Of a stretch of 7,209 bases of DNA, positions 1-5,756 are shown piece by piece. Position 1 is the stretch's first letter; each line of letters opens with the position of its first letter. Under the pieces are notes generated by a model, which searched no databases, had not been told where the DNA came from, and saw only the letters and a list, made by a program, of their open reading frames with translations. Position numbers and translations under genes: made by a program. Origin of the DNA: an uncultured Lachnospiraceae bacterium (lineage in GTDB: Bacteria; Bacillota; Clostridia; Lachnospirales; Lachnospiraceae); assembly GCA_905236615.1 (NCBI GenBank), contig CAJORC010000246.1:1-7209 (forward strand). The letters run 5' to 3'.

Positions 1-435
1 AAGACCCTGAATCTTCTGCCGTCTGTACTTTACGCAGAGCGAGCGGAGAAAGCGGGTTGTGATGAGTCAATACTTTACAGGCATGATGGACGTGTTACCG
101 AGTGTGCACACAGTAACTGCCATATATTAAAGGATGGAAAACTTATAACAGCTCCTACAGATGAATTTATCCTGCCGGGAATTGCAAGGGCACATCTTAT
201 CAGAATGTGCAAAAGGCTTGGAATAGCAGTTAGCGAAAGTCATTATTATATCGATGATCTTAAGAATGCAGATGAAATCATCGTTACTTCATCGTCAAAT
301 GTCTGCCTCAGGGTAGGGGAACTTGACGGAAAGAAAGTCGGCGGTAAAGATCCGGAACTTTTTGAATTACTCAGAAGTAACCTTTACAAAGAAATCATTG
401 CTGCAACAGAACTCAGACATTTGAAGACAGCGTAA
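1..435 (+). CDS. dat: Class-IV PLP aminotransferase, D-amino-acid (D-alanine) transaminase-like, 3' part
   Basis: This is the C-terminal 144 codons of a fold-type IV PLP aminotransferase, open from the first base and ending at TAA 433-435. The 5' part lies outside the window. The first codon (AAG) begins K-T-L-N-L-L-P, which matches the K-S-L-N-L-L segment of D-alanine transaminase, so residue 1 is probably the lysine that forms the PLP Schiff base. Next comes V-T-E at 32-34, matching the family's VTEGSSSN loop, whose Glu contacts the PLP ring nitrogen; here the loop reads VTECAHSN. After that come KDGKLITAP, the ILPGI(T/A)R block, and a late VTSSSNVCL segment like the family's phosphate-binding VTSTTSE. 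The enzyme would exchange amino groups between D-amino acids and 2-oxo acids, supplying D-Ala or D-Glu for the cell wall. A branched-chain aminotransferase or aminodeoxychorismate lyase is possible but fits less well. An alanine symporter gene follows 100 bp downstream on the same strand. Confidence 0.85.
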   Translation, partial: KTLNLLPSVLYAERAEKAGCDESILYRHDGRVTECAHSNCHILKDGKLITAPTDEFILPGIARAHLIRMCKRLGIAVSESHYYIDDLKNADEIIVTSSSNVCLRVGELDGKKVGGKDPELFELLRSNLYKEIIAATELRHLKTA

Positions 436-460
436 AAAAAGCATGTGGAACCTGCAACGG

Positions 461-487
461 CGATGTAAAAACGGACATCCGACATCG
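461..487 (+). other. Weak nested inverted repeat between dat and the alanine symporter gene
   Basis: CGATGT (461-466) pairs with ACATCG (482-487), and the loop contains a second small dyad, CGGACATCCG (472-481). The structure sits in the 100-bp gap after the aminotransferase stop. Only three T follow it, so it is a poor intrinsic terminator. It may be a partial terminator or an RNA processing element, or it may be chance. Nothing else stands out in this gap apart from the ribosome binding site of the next gene. Confidence 0.25.
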
Positions 488-516
488 TTTAGTCAGAAAT
501 AAAACTTTGTTTTATA

Positions 517-530
517 AAGGAGAAAGGCGG
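517..530 (+). promoter_or_regulatory. Ribosome binding site of the alanine symporter gene
   Basis: The purine-rich run AAGGAGAAAGGCGG ends 5 nt before the ATG at 536. It holds two possible Shine-Dalgarno cores, AAGGAG at 517-522 and AGGCGG at 525-530. The second has the more usual spacing. It supports ATG 536 as the start. Confidence 0.7.
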
Positions 531-535
531 AATTT

Positions 536-2074
536 ATGGTAGATGTGATCACGAGTGTAAACGGAATGGTAAATGGTATCGTATGGGGCTGGCCGGCACT
601 TATACTGCTGGCATTTGTAGGAGTCCTGATGACAGTTGTAACTAAGTTCTTTCAGATCTCACATTTCAGGCACTGGCTTAAAAATACAATAGGTGCGATC
701 TTTCAGGATAAAAATGTTATCGGACATACAAGTGATAAATCAATAAGTCAGTTCCAGTCTCTTTGTACGGCACTTGCTGCAACTGTTGGAACAGGTAATA
801 TCGTAGGTGTATCCGGTGCGATAATGACCGGTGGTCCGGGAGCTGTTTTCTGGATGTGGGTAATCGCATTCTTTGGAATGATGACAAACTTCTCAGAAAA
901 CGTACTCGGAATATTCTACAGACGTAAGAACAGAAAGGGCGAGTGGTGCGGAGGTGCAATGTACTACCTTCGTGACGGCCTTGGAAGCTATAAGAACTGT
1001 AAAGTTATCGGCGGAGTATTAGCTGTATTGTTTGCAAGCTTCTGTTTCCTTGCATCATTCGGAATCGGAAACATGACACAGGTTAACTCAATTTCCGGAA
1101 ATATGGAAAGTGTGTTTGGTGTTCCGACCTGGATCACAGGTATCATAGTAATGGCATTCTCAGCACTTGTTATCCTCGGTGGACTGAAGAGAATAGCATC
1201 TGTTACCGAAAAGGTAGTTCCGCTGATGGTTGCGATCTACATACTTGGTACTGTTATAATCACTATAATGGATATTTCAAGCCGTGGTGCGATATTTGCA
1301 GCAATATTCAGGGGAGCCTTCGGTCTGGGAGCAGTAGGCGGCGGTATTGTCGGATATGGTATAAAGCTTGCTATCGAACAGGGAATGAAGAGAGGTGTAT
1401 TCTCAAATGAAGCAGGACTTGGTTCATCGGTTATGGTTCATTCAAACTCAAACGTTAAAGAGCCCGTTAAGCAGGGTATGTGGGGAATTTTTGAAGTATT
1501 TGCCGATACGATCGTTGTCTGCACGCTTACCGCAATCTCAGTACTCGGCTCAGGACTTGTTGACCTCAACAGCGGAGCAGTTGCTGCCTCCTGGGGCGGA
1601 ATTGAGCTTAGCAGGGCAAATCTGGTTTCGGCAGTATTTACAATGCACTTTGGAAAGATCGGCGGAGCGTTCATAGCAATCTCGATAATGCTTTTTGCTT
1701 ACTCAACTGTTCTGGGATGGAGCCATTACGGAAAGAAGGCATGTGAGTTCATTTTCGGAGAAAAATCAACAGTTGTCTACAGTGTTATCTATGTGCTTGC
1801 CATTTTTGGCGGAGCTGTAATGGGTGATAACCTTGCATGGGATCTTGCTGATACGTTCAACGGTATGATGATGATCCCCAACCTTATCGGAGTAATATCT
1901 CTTACACCGGTAATTTACAAGATCACAAAGAACTATGTAGATAGAAAGGTCAGAGGCATGGAAATTAAGCCAATGCTCTCTGCATGGCCCGATATCCAGA
2001 AGGAGCATGAAGAAGCTCTTAAAAATGAAGGATCGGGAATCAGCACTGAGGTATCTGCTGAAGAAACAGCATAA
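536..2074 (+). CDS. AGCS-family sodium:alanine (amino acid) symporter
   Basis: This complete 512-residue inner-membrane protein would take up alanine (or glycine) with Na+ through a LeuT-like fold of about 10-11 hydrophobic helices. Three stretches identify the family. QFQSLCTALAATVGTGNI (72-89) is the broken first core helix. GGPGAVFWMWVIAFFG (99-114) fits the PROSITE sodium:alanine symporter signature at every position. GMKRGVFSNEAGLGS (283-297) is the conserved substrate/ion-site segment. The length is slightly above the usual 450-490 because of a hydrophilic, Glu-rich cytoplasmic tail (about 485-512). ATG 536 is preceded by a good ribosome binding site. Upstream lies a D-alanine-type transaminase gene, possibly in the same transcript, so the pair may serve alanine acquisition and D-alanine metabolism. 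That link is inferred from position. A strong hairpin terminator follows 11 bp after the stop. Substrate choice between alanine, glycine and glutamine cannot be read from the sequence. Confidence 0.95.
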   Translation: MVDVITSVNGMVNGIVWGWPALILLAFVGVLMTVVTKFFQISHFRHWLKNTIGAIFQDKNVIGHTSDKSISQFQSLCTALAATVGTGNIVGVSGAIMTGGPGAVFWMWVIAFFGMMTNFSENVLGIFYRRKNRKGEWCGGAMYYLRDGLGSYKNCKVIGGVLAVLFASFCFLASFGIGNMTQVNSISGNMESVFGVPTWITGIIVMAFSALVILGGLKRIASVTEKVVPLMVAIYILGTVIITIMDISSRGAIFAAIFRGAFGLGAVGGGIVGYGIKLAIEQGMKRGVFSNEAGLGSSVMVHSNSNVKEPVKQGMWGIFEVFADTIVVCTLTAISVLGSGLVDLNSGAVAASWGGIELSRANLVSAVFTMHFGKIGGAFIAISIMLFAYSTVLGWSHYGKKACEFIFGEKSTVVYSVIYVLAIFGGAVMGDNLAWDLADTFNGMMMIPNLIGVISLTPVIYKITKNYVDRKVRGMEIKPMLSAWPDIQKEHEEALKNEGSGISTEVSAEETA

Positions 2075-2085
2075 AAGATTAAATA

Positions 2086-2111
2086 AGGAGCGGGACGAAA
2101 GTCCCGCTCCT
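2086..2111. terminator. Bidirectional intrinsic terminator between the symporter gene and lexA
   Basis: AGGAGCGGGAC (2086-2096) and GTCCCGCTCCT (2101-2111) form a perfect 11-bp GC-rich stem closed by a GAAA (GNRA) tetraloop at 2097-2100. It lies between the convergent symporter stop (2074) and lexA stop (2138), so it can end both transcripts. The T tracts are modest: CTTAT after it on the + strand and TTATTTAATCTTTTA on the - strand. The - strand tract is the better one. Confidence 0.85.
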
Positions 2112-2137
2112 CTTATAATGTCCTGAAATATACTAAA

Positions 2138-2773
2138 TTAGTTATTGCCGTATAGTCTGAATACAGCAAAGACCTTGCCCAGAATCTGGCAGTCGTCAAC
2201 AATGATGGGATCCATGCTGTCATTCTGAGGCTGAAGACGGATATGACCGTTTTCTTTATAAAAAGTCTTAACAGTTGCACTGTCATCTACGAGGGCAACG
2301 ACGGTATCCCCGTTTTCAGCGGTGTTTGTTGCTCTGACGAAAATCTGATCACCGTCCATTATACCCATATTTATCATACTGTTTCCGTGAACCTTAAGAA
2401 CAAAAGCGTCTGAAGAGCCAATGTTTTTCGGAAGCATTTCGGTTGGAATGGGAAAATATCCGTCTATGTTCTGTGTTGCAAGTATAGGCTGACCGGCAGC
2501 TACAGTACCGATAACAGGAATACTTGTCATTTCTTTCCTTATCATTTCAAAGCCGTCATCAAGAATCTCGATCGCACGGGGCTTTGTCTGGTCACGCCTT
2601 ATATATCCGTTCTTTTCGAGAGTGGCAAGATGAGCATGAACGGATGAGGTAGATTTCAGATCTACAGCCTGACAGATCTCGCGGACTGAAGGCGGAAATC
2701 CCCTGTCAAGAATCTGGGTTTTAATATATTCAAGTATTTCTGATTGCTTTTCGCTAAGCTTTGGTCGTGACAT
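2138..2773 (-). CDS. lexA: LexA, SOS repressor and self-cleaving peptidase
   Basis: This is the cytoplasmic transcriptional repressor of the SOS response. RecA bound to single-stranded DNA triggers its self-cleavage, which frees DNA repair genes. The 211 residues match the usual length. Residues 1-65 are the winged helix-turn-helix (SVREICQAVDLKSTSSVHAHL at 29-49, then the wing NGYIRR). Residues 85-211 are the S24 peptidase domain. The cleavage bond is Ala93-Gly94 in VIGTVAAGQP. The catalytic Ser132 lies in VHGNSM and Lys169 in ATVKTF, so the autocleavage machinery is intact. The start is set by a GGAGG box (plus-strand 2780-2784) 6 nt before ATG. The gene is divergent from a YneA-like cell-division inhibitor, as in Bacillus subtilis. 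It is likely autoregulated through operators in the 2774-2994 region. It ends at the terminator shared with the alanine symporter gene. Confidence 0.98.
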   Translation of the reverse strand: MSRPKLSEKQSEILEYIKTQILDRGFPPSVREICQAVDLKSTSSVHAHLATLEKNGYIRRDQTKPRAIEILDDGFEMIRKEMTSIPVIGTVAAGQPILATQNIDGYFPIPTEMLPKNIGSSDAFVLKVHGNSMINMGIMDGDQIFVRATNTAENGDTVVALVDDSATVKTFYKENGHIRLQPQNDSMDPIIVDDCQILGKVFAVFRLYGNN

Positions 2774-2833
2774 ATGAATCCTCCATAAATATAGTAATTA
2801 GGTTAATAATCAGCTTAAAGTCATTCTTTTAAT

Positions 2834-2862
2834 ACTATATCACATTTCGAACAAAAAGCAAA
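2834..2862 (-). promoter_or_regulatory. Candidate lexA promoter
   Basis: On the - strand, TATAGT (2834-2839) is preceded by TGA, giving an extended -10 (TG-N-TATAGT). A weak -35 (TTTGCT 2857-2862 or TTGCTT 2856-2861) sits 16-17 nt upstream. Transcription would begin near 2827, giving a leader of about 50 nt before lexA. A degenerate operator-like dyad, AAAC-GTTT-ATTC (2860-2871), touches the -35, which would suit autorepression. The -10 is reasonable; the -35 is poor. Confidence 0.45.
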
Positions 2863-2872
2863 CGTTTATTCA

Positions 2873-2884
2873 GAAAATTTGTTC
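2873..2884. promoter_or_regulatory. Imperfect SOS (LexA/DinR) box 1
   Basis: GAAA-ATTT-GTTC matches 7 of 8 defined bases of the Gram-positive operator GAAC-N4-GTTC. It lies between the lexA promoter candidate and the -35 of the yneA-like gene, so it could contribute to repression of either. Confidence 0.55.
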
Positions 2885-2908
2885 CGAAAATTTATTCGAA
2901 AATTATTG
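2873..2908. repeat. Short tandem repeat of operator-like units
   Basis: Three near-identical units follow each other: GAAAATTTGTTCC (2873-2885), GAAAATTTATTC (2886-2897) and GAAAATTATTG (2898-2908). The first is a 7/8 SOS box and the second a 6/8 match. The third has decayed and runs into the TTGACA -35 element. The array may be duplicated operator DNA, or A/T-rich DNA that resembles it by chance. Confidence 0.5.
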
Positions 2909-2934
2909 ACAAAAGAATATCTGTTCGCTATAAT
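2906..2934 (+). promoter_or_regulatory. Consensus sigma-A promoter of the yneA-like gene
   Basis: TTGACA (2906-2911) and TATAAT (2929-2934) are both perfect and are separated by the optimal 17 nt. Transcription should start near 2941, giving a leader of about 54 nt before the ATG at 2995. An unregulated promoter this strong would be harmful in front of a division inhibitor. That fits the operator-like boxes in the spacer and at the start site. Confidence 0.9.
2915..2926. promoter_or_regulatory. SOS box 2, inside the promoter spacer
   Basis: GAAT-ATCT-GTTC matches 7 of 8 positions of GAAC-N4-GTTC and lies entirely between the -35 and -10 of the yneA-like promoter. LexA bound here would block RNA polymerase directly. 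Confidence 0.65.
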
Positions 2935-2941
2935 CACCTCA

Positions 2942-2953
2942 GAACGGTTGTTC
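2942..2953. promoter_or_regulatory. SOS box 3, perfect GAAC-N4-GTTC at the predicted transcription start
   Basis: GAAC-GGTT-GTTC matches all 8 defined bases of the Firmicute LexA/DinR operator. It begins at about +1 of the yneA-like transcript. Its centre is 27 bp from that of box 2. It is the best operator in the region. Confidence 0.88.
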
Positions 2954-2984
2954 ACAACAAATGTTCACGAACACGTGATTGTAT

Positions 2985-2989
2985 GGAGG
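2985..2989 (+). promoter_or_regulatory. Ribosome binding site that fixes the yneA-like start at 2995
   Basis: GGAGG lies 5 nt before ATG 2995. An in-frame ATG at 2983 would place this Shine-Dalgarno inside the coding region and has no good ribosome binding site of its own. The downstream ATG is therefore preferred. Confidence 0.8.
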
Positions 2990-2994
2990 ATGAT

Positions 2995-3324
2995 ATGAGA
3001 AGAAGAGCAATAGCTGAGAAGAAAAGAAGAATGTTTATAAAAGTATTTGTTTTTCTGCTTGTATTTTTTATGTTCAGAAGTTTTAACTGTAAAGTATCTG
3101 CAGGAGAGAGTGTTCCTATGACCAAGTTTTATAAAAGCATTCTGGTCGTACAGGGGGATACGGTTACAGATATTGCCAATAAATATATGTCTCCGGAATA
3201 TAAAAGCATTAATGAATATATTGATGAAGTAAGACATATGAATTATTTAACTGATGACTGCAAGATCCACAGCGGTGAATATATAGTTGTTCCTTACTAT
3301 GCAGCAGAAGCGGACAGCATTTAG
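2995..3324 (+). CDS. yneA: YneA-like SOS-induced cell-division inhibitor with LysM domain
   Basis: This is a small 109-residue membrane-anchored protein. A very basic N-terminus (MRRRAIAEKKRR) is followed by a hydrophobic helix at about 14-30 (FIKVFVFLLVFFMF). The rest is a LysM-like domain at about 47-101, starting with VVQGDTVTDIANKY and ending IHSGEYIVVPYY. This matches Bacillus subtilis YneA in order: an N-terminal anchor, then the V-x-x-GDT-x-x-x-(I/L)A-x-KY and GE/D-x-(I/L)-V-(V/I)P blocks. YneA delays septation during DNA damage, acting on the outer face of the membrane. Position supports the call: the gene is divergent from lexA and its promoter carries SOS boxes. The start is ATG 2995, chosen from the GGAGG spacing. 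I infer the division-inhibitor role from architecture and context; sequence identity to YneA looks modest. An ABC-F gene follows after 57 bp. Confidence 0.82.
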   Translation: MRRRAIAEKKRRMFIKVFVFLLVFFMFRSFNCKVSAGESVPMTKFYKSILVVQGDTVTDIANKYMSPEYKSINEYIDEVRHMNYLTDDCKIHSGEYIVVPYYAAEADSI

Positions 3325-3340
3325 AGAATGCGGTATTTTT
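3317..3340 (+). terminator. Weak terminator or attenuator candidate at the yneA-like stop
   Basis: GCATT (3317-3321) and AATGC (3327-3331) form a 5-bp hairpin with loop TAGAG, spanning the stop codon. GGTATTTTT follows, with five T. The stem is short and A/T-rich, so termination would be partial at best. It bears on whether the downstream genes share the SOS promoter. Confidence 0.25.
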
Positions 3341-3381
3341 GCTTGCATCGGACGATTTTTTGCATTAAACTTAAACTCATT

Positions 3382-5181
3382 ATGAGTATATTGAATTTCG
3401 AAAATGTAAGTAAAACACTTGGCAACAAACTGATATTTGATAAGGTGAGCTTCGGGATAGAGGAAGGCGAGAAAGTCGGTATCGTAGGTATCAACGGAGC
3501 CGGGAAAAGCACATTTCTGTCATTGGCATCTCTGGAAATGGAGGCTGATGACGGTGAGATAATCACATCAAACGGCTTGAAAATAGCCTCTTTGGCACAA
3601 AATCCTGTATTTGATGAGAATAAAGGCATTTTGGAGAATGTTTCCCGTATGGCGTACGGTGAGCTTGTGAATGAAAATACAAGCGGTGAAGTAAAAGCAA
3701 CACTGGCAAAATTTGGGATAACGGATGCTGAAATGAGTCCGGGACTTCTTTCGGGAGGTCAGAAGAAACGTGCAGCACTTGTTGCGGCAATTCTTTCACC
3801 ATGCGATTTTTTAATACTGGATGAGCCTACGAACCATCTTGATATTGAAATGACAGAATGGCTTGAGAACTATCTGAAATCATACAGGGGCACTCTGATG
3901 CTTGTAACCCATGACAGATATTTCCTCGACAGCGTATGCAACAGCATTCTGGAAATAGACAGATCAAGGATATATCGCTATGACGAAAAGTATTCGGGTT
4001 ACCTTATGCTGAAACAGCAGAGACTTGACTATGAAAAGGCTGCCGAGAGGAAAATGGCAGCACTTTACAGGAAAGACCTTGAGTGGATGCAAAGGGCAGC
4101 AAGAGCGAGATCCACAAAACAGAAGGCACATATACAGCGTTTTGAAGCTCTGCGTGACCGGGAAAAGCCTGTAGAGGATGAACAGCTTAAGATGAGTTCC
4201 GCAGTGACAAGACTTGGCGGAAAGACAGTTGAGCTTCATGATATATCAAAGAGTTACGGAGACAGAAGATTAATATCCGGTTTTAGCTATAACTTCCTGA
4301 GAGACGACAGGATTGGGATAATCGGACCTAATGGATGCGGAAAATCAACTCTTATAAAAATTCTGCTCGGTCTTACAGAACCTGATTCCGGTTATATAGA
4401 AGCAGGGCAGACTGTCAAATTCGGTTATTTCAGTCAGGAAAATGAAAGTCTTGATGAAAATATGAGGGTTATCGATTACATCAAGGAAACTGCTGAATAT
4501 ATAAGGACTGAAAACGGACTTGTATCTGCTTCTCAGATGTGTGAGAATTTCCTGTTTAATGCGGATGCCCAGTATACACTGATATCAAAGCTGTCGGGAG
4601 GGGAGAGGCGCAGGCTTTATCTGCTGAATGTGCTTATGTCATCCCCGAATGTTCTTATTTTGGATGAGCCGACCAATGATCTTGATATACAGACATTACA
4701 GATACTTGAAGATTATCTTGACGGTTTCACAGGTATAATAATCGCAGTTTCTCATGACAGATATTTTCTTGACAGAATTGCCACAAGTATTTTCTCATTT
4801 GAAGGAAACGGGATAATAGAACGGATTCCCGGAAATTATGAGAGCTACAGGGAAAGACATCCGAAAATTGAGAGTACAGGAAAAACAGATAAGGAAAAAA
4901 ATACAGATAATAAAAAGGGCAGTTACAATAAGGAACGTAAAAAAACCCGTTTTTCCTATAATGAACAGAAAGAGTATGACTCAATAGAGGCTGAGATCGA
5001 TGAACTTCAGACGAGATCAGATGAACTGGAAAAGCAGATTGCAGAAAATGCGACCGATTTTATAAAATTAAATGAACTTACTGCAGAAAAAGAAGCAACT
5101 GACAAGGCTCTTGATGAAAAAATCTCAAGATATTTAGAACTTGAAGAAATGCTTGAAAGCTTTCAGAGGGACAAGACATGA
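3382..5181 (+). CDS. ABC-F family ATPase, Uup-type, with two ABC domains and a C-terminal coiled coil
   Basis: This cytoplasmic, non-transporter ABC protein has 599 residues and no membrane segments. ABC1 has Walker A GINGAGKS (36-43), signature LSGGQ (123-127), Walker B FLILDEPTNHLD (143-154) and H-switch VTHDRY (His177). A charged alpha-helical linker (about 205-275, with the RAARARSTKQKAH segment) follows. ABC2 has Walker A GPNGCGKS (315-322), LSGGE (404-408), VLILDEPTNDLD (424-435) and VSHDRY (His458). A Lys-rich hinge and a coiled coil (about 525-595) resemble the Uup C-terminal domain. All ATPase motifs are intact. ABC-F proteins act at the ribosome; Uup is also linked to DNA junctions and precise excision, so a place beside SOS genes is suggestive. 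Antibiotic resistance is less likely, since the C-terminal domain points to Uup. The start is taken at ATG 3382, where homology begins. An in-frame ATG at 3328 would add an 18-residue extension of unlikely sequence. Neither has a clear Shine-Dalgarno. The stop overlaps the next gene by ATGA. Confidence 0.93.
   Translation: MSILNFENVSKTLGNKLIFDKVSFGIEEGEKVGIVGINGAGKSTFLSLASLEMEADDGEIITSNGLKIASLAQNPVFDENKGILENVSRMAYGELVNENTSGEVKATLAKFGITDAEMSPGLLSGGQKKRAALVAAILSPCDFLILDEPTNHLDIEMTEWLENYLKSYRGTLMLVTHDRYFLDSVCNSILEIDRSRIYRYDEKYSGYLMLKQQRLDYEKAAERKMAALYRKDLEWMQRAARARSTKQKAHIQRFEALRDREKPVEDEQLKMSSAVTRLGGKTVELHDISKSYGDRRLISGFSYNFLRDDRIGIIGPNGCGKSTLIKILLGLTEPDSGYIEAGQTVKFGYFSQENESLDENMRVIDYIKETAEYIRTENGLVSASQMCENFLFNADAQYTLISKLSGGERRRLYLLNVLMSSPNVLILDEPTNDLDIQTLQILEDYLDGFTGIIIAVSHDRYFLDRIATSIFSFEGNGIIERIPGNYESYRERHPKIESTGKTDKEKNTDNKKGSYNKERKKTRFSYNEQKEYDSIEAEIDELQTRSDELEKQIAENATDFIKLNELTAEKEATDKALDEKISRYLELEEMLESFQRDKT
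5165..5170 (+). promoter_or_regulatory. Ribosome binding site of the hydrolase gene inside the ABC-F gene
   Basis: AGAGGG lies 7 nt before ATG 5178, within the last codons of the ABC-F gene. With the ATGA overlap, this indicates translational coupling. Confidence 0.65.
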
Positions 5182-5750
5182 AGAATAAGGGAATAGCTGT
5201 GATTTTTCCGGGAATAGGCTATCATACTGACAAGCCGCTTTTATATTATGCAAAGAAACTTGCAAAGGAGTCAGGCTACGATCCGGTTGAGGTAAGTTAT
5301 GAGTTTCCTTTTAAGGCATCGGAAATTAAAGGTAACAGGGATAAGATGGAAGAAGCGTTCAGGCTTGCTGTAAAGCAGGTGGAAACGCAGTTGTCATCTG
5401 TAAAAACTGATGAATATGATCGGATTATATTTATAGGAAAAAGTATTGGAACTGCTGTTGCTGCATATTATGACAAAACGCATGACATTAATGCCGGACA
5501 TGTTGTTTTTACTCCGGTTCCGGATACGTTTGCTTTCTTGAAAAAAGGAAGCGGGATTGTTTTTAACGGTAATTCAGATCCGTGGTGTGATACAGGTCTG
5601 GCAGAGAAAAAGTGCAGGGAGCTGGAAATGGATATCTTTGTAGTCGACAGAGCCAATCATTCATTGGAGACCGGCTCTGTAGTTACTGATGTTCGAAATC
5701 TGGCTGATATTATGGAAAAAGTAACGCAGTATATCAGTAGTATAAATTAA
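5178..5750 (+). CDS. Small alpha/beta hydrolase-fold protein
   Basis: This 190-residue soluble protein has the landmarks of a minimal alpha/beta hydrolase. A first strand and oxyanion-type loop (IAVIFPGIGYHTDKP, 6-20) is followed by the nucleophile elbow GKSIG with Ser89 after strand RIIFI. The acid is probably Asp134 in FNGNSDPWCD and the histidine probably His161 in RANHSLE. Spacing and order (Ser, Asp, His) fit the family, so it is probably catalytically competent. There is no signal peptide or lid domain, so a small cytoplasmic substrate is likely, but none can be named. The start overlaps the ABC-F stop in ATGA (5178-5181) and has a Shine-Dalgarno, so the two are very probably co-translated. 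It ends 6 bp from the convergent ktrA-like frame with no visible terminator. Confidence 0.82.
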   Translation: MKNKGIAVIFPGIGYHTDKPLLYYAKKLAKESGYDPVEVSYEFPFKASEIKGNRDKMEEAFRLAVKQVETQLSSVKTDEYDRIIFIGKSIGTAVAAYYDKTHDINAGHVVFTPVPDTFAFLKKGSGIVFNGNSDPWCDTGLAEKKCRELEMDIFVVDRANHSLETGSVVTDVRNLADIMEKVTQYISSIN

Positions 5751-5756
5751 TACTGT

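Noticed and set aside
490..518. Promoter-like TAGTCA and TATAAA, 17 nt apart, before the symporter gene
   Set aside because: The -10 would overlap the Shine-Dalgarno and transcription would start after or within it, so it cannot drive this gene usefully.
717..2008. Several 78-93-codon open frames overlapping the alanine symporter gene
   Set aside because: All lie within a clear AGCS reading frame, have no homology signal and no ribosome binding sites.
2848..2859. CGAAC followed by AAAAAGCA as another SOS box
   Set aside because: Only one half-site matches; the other half is unrelated to GTTC.
2983..2994. Upstream in-frame ATG for the yneA-like gene
   Set aside because: The GGAGG ribosome binding site lies inside this extension and is correctly spaced for ATG 2995.
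3347..3361. ATC-GGAC-GAT followed by six T as an intrinsic terminator
   Set aside because: A 3-bp stem is too short to form a stable terminator hairpin.
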